Positions 1 to 11,884 of a stretch of DNA of 64,000 nucleotides are shown piece by piece. The position numbers and the translations under genes are program-made. This DNA is from Pteria penguin. Taxonomy: Eukaryota; Mollusca; Bivalvia; Pterioida; Pteriidae. Every line of letters starts with the position of its first letter. Positions within the stretch are counted from its first letter, which is position 1. The notes under the pieces are model-generated. The model saw only the letters and a program-made list of their open reading frames with translations. It was not told where the DNA came from and did no database searches. The stretch is taken from positions 18,904,501-18,968,500 of the forward strand of contig CM068585.1 in assembly GCA_035048485.1 (NCBI GenBank), read 5' to 3'.

Positions 1-870
1 TTAAATAACAAAAGTTTTTAATGGGGTAATGGCCACTTTGGCTGGAACTCATTGCACACCCTTGTATTAATCCTTAGAAATAAAGGGTATATGTCAAGGT
101 TAACGTAACAGAGCATGGATAACTGACACTGACCTTGAAATTTTACCTTTCTTTTAAGGGTCGCCACTAGGGTTTGTCATTACATTTGACCTTTTGACAA
201 TAGGGCACATCCTTGACACACGGTGAGTCTGTGTATGAAGTATCACATCAATAGGTGGAATCCAGTTATGGTCCGGAAAGCAATTTCAGTTAACGATGCT
301 CTTTGGCCTTGACCTCTGACCTCCCAATCATTAGAGTACATGGTGAGTCTGTGTATAAAGTTTGACGTGGATATTTGTAAAGGGAAATCAGTTATGGTTC
401 ATAACTCATTTTCAGTTATCCATGCTCTGTGACCTTAAACCATTTGATCTCCAAATCAATAGGACACATCCATGATTGACAGAGGGTGTGTGCATGTAAA
501 GGGAATCCAGCTATGGTCCGGTCACTATTTCAGTCACTATTTCAGTTATCCATGCTCAGTGGCCTTGACATTTGACCTTCTCGATCGACGGTGAGTTTTC
601 GTATAAAGAAAAACATCCATAGGTGTGAAGGGAATTCAGTTAAGGTCCGGAAACCATATCTATTTACCCATGCTCTGTAACCTTGATCTTTGACTTCCAA
701 ATCAACAGGGCACCTTTTAACTGACGGCAGGTCCGAGTGTGAAGTTTCCCGACCATAGGTGTGAAGGAATTTCAGTTATTATTTGTACAGGAAAACAGAC
801 AGACATGCGGACATACAGGATGATTCCTATTTACCCAACAACTTTGTTTGGGTGGGTATAATGATTGACC
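1..870. repeat. Diverged ~125-bp tandem repeat with TGACCTT boxes
   Basis: About six degenerate units follow one another. Each has a 'tatggtccgg' motif (near 270, 515 and 635), a 'cagttatccatgctctgt' motif and a 'ccttgacctttgacctcc'-like box, spaced about 120-130 bp. The array ends in an 'acagacagacatgcggacat' stretch that also closes related repeats near 12.2 and 44.3 kb. The same TGACCTT vocabulary recurs in the arrays at 28.4-32.6 and 58.9-59.6 kb, so this is one broad repeat family. No open frame of note lies inside. Confidence 0.75.
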
Positions 871-2220
871 TCCGTGAGAAAATGACGAAAATGCGTGTCA
901 TTTATTTTTACAGAATGGTGTAGCGTAGAAAGAGTTAAGATTTATCACCGAAATAGCAATACGTCTGTAGGCAATGGCCATTGTGGGGAAACATGATTAC
1001 AATTTCGTTTGCGGACATTAACTGTATCAATTTTTGTTTTCATATTGGAATTTTATTAATAACCGAGATAACAATACGTCTTTTGACTATGCCAAGGATT
1101 ATTAACTCCTTTAAGATATTACCTCCTTTATATCTCAGTTAATTTCGTACTACTGCTATGTCATAACTGTGACGTGTATATTTTGTTTCTATTTGCATGT
1201 CTATGATATTGTTCTTATGCATGTTCTTTGATTCTGCTGTAGTCTGTTCTAGTAGCTCTATAGAGCTCATGTTACTTGCTTGTTTGTACGTTTGTCCCGA
1301 CTCAAAATAAAATTTACTTTTCTGTACTTTTGCCAATTGAAGGTTGATGTGCTTGAAGTCTCGTTTGCGGACATTACTCATGGCATATTTTGCTTTCATG
1401 TTGAAATGAACGGATCGGACTGGTATATACGGATACGCAATACAAAAATGAAACAGTGAATGCTCGCAAATCAGAAAATAACAGCTGATTATCCTTATTC
1501 TTATTTATCTAATTTAAAATACTTTTAAAGACAATTTCCAAAATCAAAAATGGATTTCGGACGACCGTTTCCTTTCTCTCTTTCAGATGTAGCTGCATTT
1601 ATCAATTTGCACCTTTAGAAACTCTTTGATGTAAAACTCATAAATCAATCAAAAAAGCATGTGAAAGATTGTCTGTGTTCAAATTTATCTCTAAAATACA
1701 AGATTTCCCGTTCAATAGGTATTATGCAAATAACCAATCAAAAGTATCAAATTAAAATATTTGCGATACATCTTATTCGTTATATGTTACGCTAAGAACA
1801 CCTGGCCCTTTCCTTGTGTCTGTGTACCAGACTACAGAGTTTCCTCCCTTATTTCATGTACCACGTACATAGAGCTAAAATAATTTTATTGGGACATCTT
1901 TTCCATCTTAAATGGCCGCCGATTGACGTCTAAGTATTTTCTTTTAATCAAGAAAAAGGCAAGGCAGTTCCGATGAGTATGTTGGTTTCATTTTCGAGAT
2001 GGAAACCTATTCCAAATGATAACAAGTTATTTTGGTCAAGTTGGAAGTATTGTATTATTTTAGGGTATACGTAAATTGCGAATCTACACACAAAAACTAT
2101 ATCAATTTTTTTCTCTCAGAGCGCGTCATTAGTGTGAAGTTAATACGACATCGACTAATCTGTTACAGAGGCAGAAGACCAGGAATGGGCCCTACGTTTT
2201 GAATGATTTTTAAAATCTTT
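871..2220. other. AT-rich stretch with no recognised feature
   Basis: Only short chance frames are present, such as one on the minus strand at 1139-1399 with no recognisable domain. I see no clear splice-bounded exon, tRNA or tandem repeat. Confidence 0.5.
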
Positions 2221-2288
2221 TTTCAAATTATTCACGATGCATACTCATCTTGTCACATACATGAGTATGCATCGTGAATGATTTGAAA
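2221..2288. repeat. Near-perfect 28-bp inverted repeat (hairpin)
   Basis: The arms 2221-2248 and 2261-2288 are reverse complements with a single mismatch, around a 12-base loop. The core arm reads CACGATGCATACTCAT. It could be a very small foldback element or the relic of a MITE. No direct repeat was recognised outside the arms. Confidence 0.85.
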
Positions 2289-3612
2289 CGCATGTGGACA
2301 TTTTTTTTACATACTACACTTTTACTTTCTAGTAAACTTAATTAAATCTTACTCAACCTTACTATCAACAGTTCATATAACCAGCGCCGAACAATGCTCA
2401 AAATGTCCGCTGAGTGATATCAATCTTTTTTCAAAGGAAAAGGGCAAGGTGGTTTCGAATGACACTGTCGATGTATATGTATAGCTTTTAAAAGTGGATC
2501 ATTGTCCAGTTTAATCTTAGGTTTGGCAGGGTGCCAGTAGCATCAGCAGGATCTAACCTTTATTTTATTGTCAACATTCCCTTAGTATTAAACGTGTAGC
2601 GCTATTCATTTTCGGATTATAGTCATTTCAAAAATATTAAGAAAAGTGAATATACATTATACATTATATAATTGTTAACAGGAATTATTTTTTCACACAT
2701 ATTGTGTCTTATACCATCTGCAAAAACAAACTTAACCCCCAACCCACCCCGCAAATTTTGGAATGCCATGTGTACATAGTTAGCCACTTACAGACTTGGA
2801 AGTAAACGCAAAAAAACCCCCAAAATATAGACATACTTGGATGTTGAGATTTAAAAATTCAAATTCACGATAACAGGATAGACTACTCAAAAGTGGCCTT
2901 GTAAGTATGAGTATATTGTCCCTCGAATGATGTATATATACACGTGAATATACAAACTTTTTTCGTCATGGAGTTTGACGAAAATTTGACCTAAAATGCA
3001 TAGCGGTGATAGCAACACGTTGTGTCATGCATATAATACTAAAAATAAGTGAAATCTTCAATGTATTTGAATTGATTGAAGGTATCCATGAATATTGCAT
3101 TTAAACAATAATACGATGTTTTAATCACCCGTTGTGACCCATGTAATATTATGCAATGTCGTCATGACAATTTTCACACGTAAGATTCTGTTCGTTAACC
3201 TCATTTTTCTGTCACAAAATTCAATTTATATCATAATTTGTAAAAGTTAGAACAAAAGGTACCAAAATGTAGGTTAGTAGATACTTCAACACAGTTCAAA
3301 AAATTAAATATTAAGATTGATTTCTTCTTCATCAATACATATAATAAAGACAACATGTGAGTCAAATTGATGCGTAATCAACGATTAAATTTATTTATTA
3401 TTAATTGTATATTATAAATTGTATATCATAAATTTTCTGTTATATGATTATGCAGGATCTTTATCAATGTACTAAATATAGGTCAAGAGAATGTGTATTG
3501 TCCGCTTACTATATATCAATATGTAAATAGATACAAGGAAGACAAGCTCATTTTCCAAGAAATAAGATTGTATAATTAAATGTAAATGATATGACGTCTT
3601 CACGTTCCACAG
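2289..3612. other. AT-rich stretch with no recognised feature
   Basis: Nothing coding or repetitive stands out apart from short A/T runs. Confidence 0.45.
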
Positions 3613-3689
3613 CTGGACCCCTGACATCTCCGACACGGAGAGATCATCCATTAGTTACAGTTTTCTACAATGCTTGCTCTAATCATTGA
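3613..3689 (+). CDS. Weak candidate for a terminal coding exon
   Basis: An acceptor-like 'ttccacag' precedes a locally GC-richer segment with one open frame of about 24 codons (GGA at 3615 onward, reading GPLTSPTRRDHPLVTVFYNA before a few more residues) that ends in TGA at 3687-3689. An AATAAA lies 75 bp downstream at 3764-3769. This would fit the last exon of a plus-strand gene whose other exons are not visible here. The frame is short, no family is recognised, and chance is a real alternative. Confidence 0.15.
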
Positions 3690-3840
3690 TATGAACACGT
3701 GAGTCTTCTACCTGATATCAAACCTGAAGTCATGTTTTGATTTTTTTGTATTAATCCTCCCCAAATAAATTCAAAAATTAAAACGTGACACTGATATAAA
3801 AGCAATGGTTTATAATATAACTAATATATTTCCGGGTCCT

Positions 3841-4047
3841 GCGCCATAAACTGAGAATATACTTAAGTCATAATTTCAAATTCTTCTGTTCATCAATGAA
3901 TTAGTAACTGGGGTTTGGATTTTATTTAGTTTTATTCTACTGATGAAAAGTACTAAACCATTCTGCACGAGAATTTAACTGAACGTTTGAAAATGGAATA
4001 AATTAAAATGAAATATTTGACTTAAGTATATTCTCAGTTTATGGCGC
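3841..4047. mobile_element. 207-bp MITE with 30-bp perfect terminal inverted repeats
   Basis: The left arm 3841-3870 begins GCGCCATAAACTGAGAATAT and is the exact reverse complement of 4018-4047. The interior is AT-rich and non-coding. A single arm of the same sequence with one change lies at 45112-45142, so this is a family rather than a chance palindrome. The transposase family is not identifiable from these ends. Confidence 0.8.
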
Positions 4048-4326
4048 CATACCCCGTTAACAAGATAATTTCCTTTAGATAACTTAGATAACACATTATG
4101 TATGTGCTTTTGTTCTGTTAATTGCTTCGTACGTCATGAACATGTTTCATATTTTAGTTATATCAAACTGAATGTTCTACTTTAGGACAGAGACATATCT
4201 ACATAGTTTATATATGTCTCTGTTTTGGGTGAAAAACTACTCCCATCAATCCTGTAAAATGTTTATAAATTCTAAAAGACTTCTGACACCATAATGAATC
4301 ATACAGCATATTCCATTCGACTCTTA

Positions 4327-4426
<100 letters not shown>

Positions 4427-4876
4427 TTATTGAAAACAAGATCAGAAATAGCTGGGACTTCTATAGTTTTCAAGCGATGCCCACAGAAAGTGTATATATA
4501 ATGTACCACGACCACTTTCGTACCAAAGTCGAAAATCTTTGATTCGACATTGGTCGTTTAACTTGATTTAACTACGAAATAACACTACCGGTACGACAAT
4601 GTTCTTCTGATATTACATTACTTATATTAGATGCCAACCAAATAACAGCCTATCGAAGGATAGATACAAAGCCTCTATTTGATTATAATAGCAGGATCTC
4701 TCATTTTAAATATATACTATATGTAATTAGAGCACCATGTTTGAATTTATTGTTTATGATTGGTTTTCTTGTTCTATTGTCAATGTTTTAGTGAGAAGAA
4801 TTGGCCTTTTTCTTACACGTTGGATTTCTTAATCAGAACTCCCCTATACATGTTTTTCACATTCAAATATGGTATC

Positions 4877-5313
4877 ACTGGCGGATCCAGAAGTGGGGTC
4901 GAGGGGGTCCCGACCCCCCTTTGAGATTCCTATAAATGACCTTCCAGAGAAAGAGAGGGGGAAGGGGGGGGGGAGGAATTCACGCATTATAAACAATAGT
5001 ATAATATTTGTGTTATGCCGTCACTCAGAGCGCCGGTGCATGCTGTCTGCTTATATACAGCTGCGCGCCGGATAAGGTTTGTCGTTTTAACGGTTTAGAA
5101 ATTTTATTACTTGCTCTGCGAGATGCAATGCAACATAGTAAAACTCCCGATAAACGAGGCAAGTTTACACATGGTAAGTGGCCATGTTTTGCAATTATGT
5201 AACCGTCAGACGGACATAAAGAAAATATATGCATATAAAATAATATAAAAGTGAATGAAAATGGTAAGTTTAACTTTTATACCCCTTGATGCTACATATT
5301 CAGGGGGCGAATC
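4877..5313. repeat. Dispersed repeat with GGCGGATC end, left copy of an inverted pair
   Basis: It begins ACTGGCGGATCCAGAAG, has a C/G-run core (tcccgacccccc), and ends in CAGGGGGCGAATC at 5301-5313. Reverse-complemented, both landmarks and the sequence just before the second one match 7002-7131. This copy is about 300 bp longer, so it carries an insertion or the other copy a deletion. Short open frames inside look like chance. Confidence 0.6.
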
Positions 5314-7001
5314 TCATTGAGTTGACAAAGAGTCGCTTCGATAAGTTATATTTCTTTTTTTCTGTTTTGTAAATGAGAGATTTCTATTCAAACCATGCCT
5401 ATTTTTTAATGATATTGATAAAGATCCAATTGCCTTAAAATTTGGAACATGACAACCTCCCTATAAAGCGTGATGCGTCGACAAATGAAAAAATTCGCCC
5501 GAATTTCCTCTAAACTTTGTGAACTTTTATGAACAACGCCTCAATTTGTTTATGCATATTATACAATCTAATTACTTATTTGAGTGTAGAAATGAGATTA
5601 AAATTGGTAAATCTAGACTTAAAATGTACAAACAAAGTATTTTGTAGGATAAAGTTAGGAGTAGGAACGGTTAGGTAAATATTTATGGGAGTTTTTTATT
5701 CATAAAACTAAGATGTTACTGCACCCTCTTCATATGTTGTGTGTGTGGATATGACCTTTCTTTACAGTGTTTCGTCCTATTAAATGTTACGTACAGAGGG
5801 TAATATTATGTAAGCTTGTATGTTTTGGACATTCGTGGCGGTGTGGCTAGTTAAACAGGAGACGTTCACTCCCCAACAGAACCTTTATAAAACATTTTAG
5901 AGCACGACTCGGTGCTCCAAAGTGACTATGTGCTCGAACTCGAAGTTTATCGAGGTTATAGAATATCTGGAGCATGACAGCGTGCTCCAATCTCGAGTAT
6001 GTTCTCAAAAATTTCAAATTCGGATAGGACCATATTCAGAACCGTGCTTGTATGCACTCACAGGAATCGGGATCGAAAGCGTAAAGATTATAACCTCACC
6101 CGTACTCAAACTCAAGAGTGAGTAGGGGTTTGGAGTTTGAATACAGGCTTAGAATCGAACACGCGTAAAAGTTTTTTTTGCTCGGGTGCTGGTCTCACCT
6201 CTGAATTTCAGGGACCCATGCATGATCACTGTGGTACATTGTTGTGAGTGCCACAGATACATGACTTTATTCACTTTCGTATTACGTTTTGAACATTTGC
6301 AGTTAAAATGTCAGTAATCTTAATGTATTGTACATTATAACTTTAGATACTATTGACCCAAAAGTTTTAAGCAATATCCCAAGCTATAAAAAGACAAAAC
6401 CGTATAGGGATTATATCGCAATACGAATTTTGAGCAAATGCATCGCAATATGCCATACGATATGCCGATGCACGCTTACGCAATAATTTCAAACATACAC
6501 GTTTAAAGTACATGCACATGTTCTAATAAAGCGATATGTAAAGCTATGTGTGATTAGGATGTCTCCCACATTTTTGGGTTTAACTGTTCTTGCTCCTAGA
6601 ATTTGTGGATTAATGTCAACTAAAAGTAGCATTATAGATAATTACTTGCATTATACGTACTTTCTTTTTATGTGTTGTTGATTGATGAAGTGCATTAAAG
6701 TCATTTCTAACATATGAAATATTCAAATAATGTATAAGAAATAATACTCAACAATATGTTATGCCACTCAATACCCGACTTGGTAAAAATAGTACAGTCT
6801 CACGATCTCGTCTTTTTGAATTTGCTGTATGTAATGAGGTACAGAGTGTTCGAAAGGCAAATTAAATAGCCTTAGAATGAAACCATTTATATGTTATATT
6901 GTAAATTAAATACTCGAAAATCTTAATTATTGTATAGAAAACGGCATTCTCTCATAATTTTTGGCTTAGTAACGGACTGCTCCTATAAAAAATGACTATT
7001 T
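5314..7001. other. Mostly unannotated spacer between inverted repeat copies
   Basis: At 5900-5990 there is a loose ~90-bp duplication around 'gagca(c/t)gac...gtgctccaa'. At 6205-6265 lies a single unit of the ~66-bp repeat found as an array at 61062-61345 ('cactgtggtacattgttgtg'). No transposase-like or host coding frame was recognised. Confidence 0.45.
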
Positions 7002-7131
7002 GATTCGCCCCCTGATATTGAGGTTCATCTATACGTATAAAGTGAGCGGATTTACCTGAAATAAAGCAATGTTGTATTTGCGGGAATATACCGACCCCCC
7101 CCCCCCTTTAAAAATTTCTAGATCCGCCCAT
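7002..7131. repeat. Dispersed repeat with GGCGGATC end, right copy of an inverted pair
   Basis: It reads GATTCGCCCCCTG at 7002-7014 and ends with a poly-C tract and 'tctagatccgcccat'. It is the reverse complement of the landmarks in 4877-5313. The pair could be the ends of one 2.25-kb element or two independent insertions in opposite orientation. Confidence 0.6.
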
Positions 7132-7200
7132 GGGTATTAATAAACAAGTGGCTAATGCTAATGTCATAGCCGTAGGAACAAGGGGAGGGGGGGCAATTGA

Positions 7201-7234
7201 ATTAAATTAAATTAAATTAAATTAAATTAAATTA
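7201..7234. repeat. (ATTAA)n microsatellite
   Basis: Nearly seven ATTAA pentanucleotides follow a GGGGAGGGGGGG run. Confidence 0.95.
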
Positions 7235-7313
7235 TTTTAATATATAATTGATTTGCTATCTTATAAGTTGTATTGCATCAGTATGTATAAATTTGTTCTC
7301 TTCTTTCTGAATG

Positions 7314-7880
7314 TTAACACTACAAGTTATTTTCAAAGATAAAAAATGTTCGGGCTCTGGAAAACATTTACTCATGCAAACAGGCCCAAGTTCCCGTTCC
7401 CAATAGTGCCTCTAAGTTGTAATGACAGGCCCTGAACACCGATTATCTTTGAAAGGTGGAAATGAGTTTATCATTCACTATCAGCGATGGCGGATTTTGA
7501 AGGGGGATTGCAACCTCCCTTTGGTCGGAAAATTTTACCAAAAAAAAGCTTATTTTCGGCAATTTTTAAGGCTGCAACACCCTCCCTCGCCCCTTTCCAG
7601 ATTGAATAATGGAAAATAGTAGTCATGGCAGGCTGCAACTTCTCTTTTCAAAAATGTCTAGACCCGCCTATGGTCAGTGTCAGGCTCTATGCCATTCAAG
7701 CATTCAACTCCTTGGATCAAAAATTGGCTTAAAACAGTAGCGTCATATTGCAAATTGTTTTGAGTTTACAAGTTTGGCCCCTCCACTTTTGAATTTCTTC
7801 ACACGGGCTTGAATGTCTCGGGAGAAAGATGCAGGTTCACTCGTGCCTCTGATTCTAAAACCTGGACAGAAACATTTCAG
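7314..7880. repeat. Dispersed repeat, copy 1 (empty MITE site)
   Basis: It aligns in direct orientation with 41606-42250 through shared phrases such as 'gtgttcgggctctggaaaac', 'gtgcctctaagttg', 'ggaaaatagtagtcatggca' and 'ttttgagtttacaagtttgg'. This copy lacks the 136-bp inverted-repeat element that interrupts the other copy, so it serves as the empty-site reference. It is not coding; the short frame at 7422-7619 is incidental. Confidence 0.8.
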
Positions 7881-9567
7881 TGCCTTTAAATGAAAGACCA
7901 GATAAATACTATATATGTATGCCATGTATATCATTTCATTGGAATTGAGCAGCAGGCGATTAAAGGATATCTAGTGTATTTATTTAAACCTTTATACTGT
8001 AATACAAAAATGAACTTGCAGTGAAGTCAATATGTCAATATACGGACCCAATGAGAGTAATATCAAAGAAATTATACATATAGAAATAAGATGTGTAAAG
8101 TTTTAAAAATAGCGACCACATTGATAACATATGAAACTGTATCACAGCATGAGAGACAATCTGTACTGAACTCGGTTCAATAGCTCGCTGTCAGTAATAC
8201 AACCCCCCCCCCCCCCAAAAAAAAAGATAAATATATAAATAAATGAACATTATGCTTAACAGTTTCGGTTATAGGTAAAAATTGTTCAAACAGGGTTCGA
8301 GGATTTTGAGAATAAAAAAAAATGTCTGGAGGAAAATGCAATGTATGTAACATCTTATCAAAGATTTCGACAAATATACACAACAAGAATGACATATCCG
8401 TGTAAACATTAGAGAAGGAATCATATCAAGATCTCAAGTATCAATTTCAGAGCAAATTACGGGGAAATAATCTAAACTTCTGGAACAAAGTAATGACTTC
8501 CGGAAACATCCTCGGTGTAAGTAAGTCGTGATGATTAATAGAAGACGAAGTTTATGATTTTGACACCTCTTTCTTGATTGCCATACAGAAAAGAGAGTTT
8601 TGATGGATAAAAATGCTACCGAATATAAAAAACCACAAGTGCACTTGGAACGGTAAAAAGAGACATCACTTGTCGAAATGAGCATACAGCGCAATAAATT
8701 GATACATATATGTTAATTAAGCTATAATGTTTAATGCCATGATTTCATTTCGAAGGAAAATGAACTCGTATTCATGAAGTCATTACAGGTTACAGCTGGT
8801 CATTTAAGAAATGGATCTGACATTGTTTTTGGTTAGATAGGTATCAACCAAACAGAAAACGGAAAAACTGGATCAATAGGCGAAGCGCGTTGGAACAAAT
8901 TTTCTCTTGATACCTGCATCACCCGCAAAATACAAGATTCATTTCTTATTATCTCATTCCATCTGATAAATAATAAGTTTGAAGTTAGATAGGCTTCATA
9001 TGGCGGTTGCTTCGAAAATTAAATTATACGTCAATAGACATAAAAAGTAATAGCTATTTTTTTAATTCTGTCAAACTGTTTCGAATGTATTATATTTAGG
9101 TGCCGAATATAGCAGATGACAAGATTCCAAATGTGCTTTGAATAAGTGATTGTCAGAATTATAATGCCAGAAAATATGAAATACATGTACAACGAATGTA
9201 AAGCGACTTCAAAAGTACAGAACAAAATCCCTTGACGCACTGGGTACATTTTCACACATAATTCACAACAAAATAGATGCAAAACGTGTGTTGAGGCAGT
9301 ATTATCTCAGTTCCCATCAGTATGAACATTTTGTTTTATGTATCTTATTTGTGATGAAAAAAAAAGAAAAGAAATCTTTGTTTTTACCTGATGGAGTAAT
9401 TTACTAGTCTGCGTGTAGATACAGGTTGACCTTCAAAATTTATAGTACACGATTCAGTATACATTGGTATTAAGAGTAAATTAAAACAATTTACTACAAA
9501 TTTATAACAGAAAAACATTTTTTTATATTAATGTTTTATTCTCTTACCTATTTTAAAACCCTATTTA

Positions 9568-9570
<3 letters not shown>
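7881..9570. other. AT-rich stretch with no recognised gene
   Basis: It contains a C14 run near 8203-8216, a likely sequencing or assembly weak spot. Minus-strand frames at 8434-8694 and 9031-9282 have no recognisable domain and no convincing splice context. Confidence 0.45.

Positions 9571-9654
<84 letters not shown>
9571..9654. repeat. (AT)n microsatellite, 84 bp
   Basis: Uninterrupted AT dinucleotide run. Confidence 0.98.
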
Positions 9655-9656
<2 letters not shown>

Positions 9657-9882
9657 ACATGCAATTATACTGTCACTTTCCCGGAGGGCCTTATTTAATA
9701 AGATAAGATCATTGTCCACATAGAGAAGAATGTCTTAAACTTAGTGAACAAGATATAGTTTCTGCTTACAGGTCCATCATGAAATTTACTGTAGAATAAT
9801 GAAGTTGATATATATCCACATTAAACAATATTATATCCAATGATAATAAAAGGTACCAGGTATTCTTTTTTGTAGGGAAAAT

Positions 9883-10191
9883 ATGGTTTTTCCCAGAGAG
9901 TTTCTTATATCCGTGTTCTTATGTTCTGTGGCCATGGGAAGTCCCATTTTTGTTACTCCAAATTTATCTCACAATGCATTTAGTGTAAAACTTTGGTTTG
10001 TCTGCTTGTTTTGGACATTTATGGCGAATTTGGCATACCAAGCAAGAGACAATTACTTCTTGACATTGGTCTTACCTGTTGTTCCTGATTGTCTATCTGA
10101 GTACATTGTTTTAAGTATCATAGTGACATTGCATCAGTTACAGACGAATCTGACGTATTTTTTCTCTTATTGTACATCAAAATTGGATTAA
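9883..10191 (+). CDS. Unrecognised hydrophobic open frame, doubtful
   Basis: An open frame of 102 codons follows an acceptor-like 'ttttttgtag' at about 9875. The product is hydrophobic throughout, with two or three segments that could span a membrane (around residues 8-22, 33-50 and 60-75). The phrase FTANLAAFLT typical of glutamate-receptor M3 segments is only vaguely echoed by FMANLAYQA here, which is not enough to assign a family. Frames of this length in T-rich DNA are often hydrophobic by composition alone, so chance is the leading alternative. Confidence 0.15.
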   Translation: MVFPREFLISVFLCSVAMGSPIFVTPNLSHNAFSVKLWFVCLFWTFMANLAYQARDNYFLTLVLPVVPDCLSEYIVLSIIVTLHQLQTNLTYFFSYCTSKLD

Positions 10192-10279
10192 ATTTGCCTA
10201 GAAAGTTATTTATGGAAAGGCCTACTGGTATACCTGTCCAGGTCGACAAATCAATCCGTACTTTTTATCATCTTTATTC

Positions 10280-10545
10280 ACTTTTCATTTAACTGTGTTC
10301 GATCATTTAATTATACTGTTTTTTGTTGAGTGGGAAGGTGGGCCCGAAAACCGGTTAATCACAAAAATTGATCGACTACTGTCGATTGACCGTCGCAAGT
10401 CAATATCACAACTGCACTATAATAGAAAGGTTGTGTTATATTCTTATGTTTTTATATATATGTATTTGTCAAATAAATACATTATTAACAATGCATTTCC
10501 GTGTTTTCTGTCATATGGCTGAGTCAGATTCTTTTATCATTTCCA
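10280..10545 (+). mobile_element. Penelope-like retroelement 3' end, solo copy
   Basis: It matches the 3' untranslated region of the element at 28759-31898. Shared landmarks in order are 'gagtgggaaggtgggcccg', 'aaccggttaa(t/c)cac', 'ttgaccgtcgcaagtc' (element: 'tgaccgtcctaagtcggtat'), 'ctgcactataat' and, at the end, a 'gtcatatggctgagtcag'-like block. No coding part is attached, so it is a strongly 5'-truncated insertion. Confidence 0.75.
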
Positions 10546-10954
10546 TTCGGCACAGGCGTGTATACGAAAGAGGCATAAAAGCGGCGTACATCAACAGACA
10601 GAATTGTGAATAATGGCATTATTTCTAAATTCCTTTTGCAGTAGACTATGTCTAATGATGACATCTATATAGTACTAAATACTCCTGATCTTCAACGCAA
10701 GGAACATCATTAGAGGCAGTAAAATTTAATTTACTTGCATCACTTGATGACATCGACCCTAATCAAGCCGCCATTTACAATGTAAGTACTCACTTAGAAT
10801 GAGAGTAATCAAATTATATCCTCTTAACCTGTTGATCAAGTACTGAAGTAGTCCGAAATGTCACACCCAAGCATAAAACTTCGTTCTGAATTCTTTTTAA
10901 AGACAGAATCAGCGGGAAATTAAAAAAAAAACATGAATTTATTTTTATCAATGC

Positions 10955-11215
10955 AGTACGTTTTTACTTACGAAACTTTTTGAATATAAAATGGTTCCTT
11001 TACACAACGTTTACAATTTTGTCTGTTAAGATGAGAATTTTGTTTTGTAAGTATGACAATATATAACAAATCGTAAACAAACACGGTACGCATAGTCTAT
11101 AAAATTAATGTTCAATGTAAGCTATTTCGTTTCAAAGTATACATGTATATTAGTGATAAATTTGAGAATCTTGACTTTTCATTTCCAATTGTACATTATA
11201 ATTAAAACAGTTTAA
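10955..11215. repeat. Diverged local duplication, copy 1
   Basis: It matches 12958-13395 in direct orientation: 'cttacgaaactttttgaata', 'ttacacaacgttt', 'gtaagtatgac', 'gcatagtc(t/a)ataaaa' and, after a gap, 'tttgagaatc(t/a)tgactttt'. The function is unknown. Confidence 0.65.
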
Positions 11216-11884
11216 ATTCTTAATAAAACAGAAAAGAATGTAGACTTAAACAGTTACTTACACTATAAATTAGGGGTTTTTTTGCGTATTGTATATTGCT
11301 GATATAATGTACATTACAGACAAAAGACACCTTTCTGTTATAAGCTTATATCCCCCTTTTTAATCTTGACAAAATAGCAAAAATTCTAGAAAATATTGTT
11401 TTCAATTGAATTTGTTACAATTACTTTTATTTCTTATAAATGAGTTAAAGGGAATCAAATAAATGTTTTACAATCAACTTTCAGTAAGAAAATAAAGAAA
11501 TCACATGCCAATGTACAAAAAGATCATTTGAGAAACGCGATAAAAATGTGATAATACTTGTATTAACAACTCTTTTGATATCGTATCGGATCTCCGAAAC
11601 GGCATAATACAGCAATACGTGTTGAGACCTTGAATACTACATTTATGCAGTTTTATCAAAATCTTTTAATTTTTCTCTTATCTAAGGAAGAATGCAATTA
11701 AAGCTTTTTTTTTACCTAAAAAGTACACCCCTTCAGTTTTTAATCTTAAGAAAATGGAAAAAAAAAGAATCAAATTGAAATTCTTCACAAGTAAAAGTGC
11801 TGTCTTGAAATCAAATAAAATACAAAAACTTAATGTATTACAAGCTCTAGAAAATTACCTGGAAATGAGCAAACATGATATAGT
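11216..11884. other. AT-rich stretch with no recognised feature
   Basis: No exon, repeat or RNA gene was recognised. The small frame at 11754 starts in an A run. Confidence 0.4.

Noticed and set aside
9883..10191. Ionotropic glutamate receptor fragment
   Set aside because: Only a vague likeness in one hydrophobic segment. Kept as an unrecognised frame without a function.
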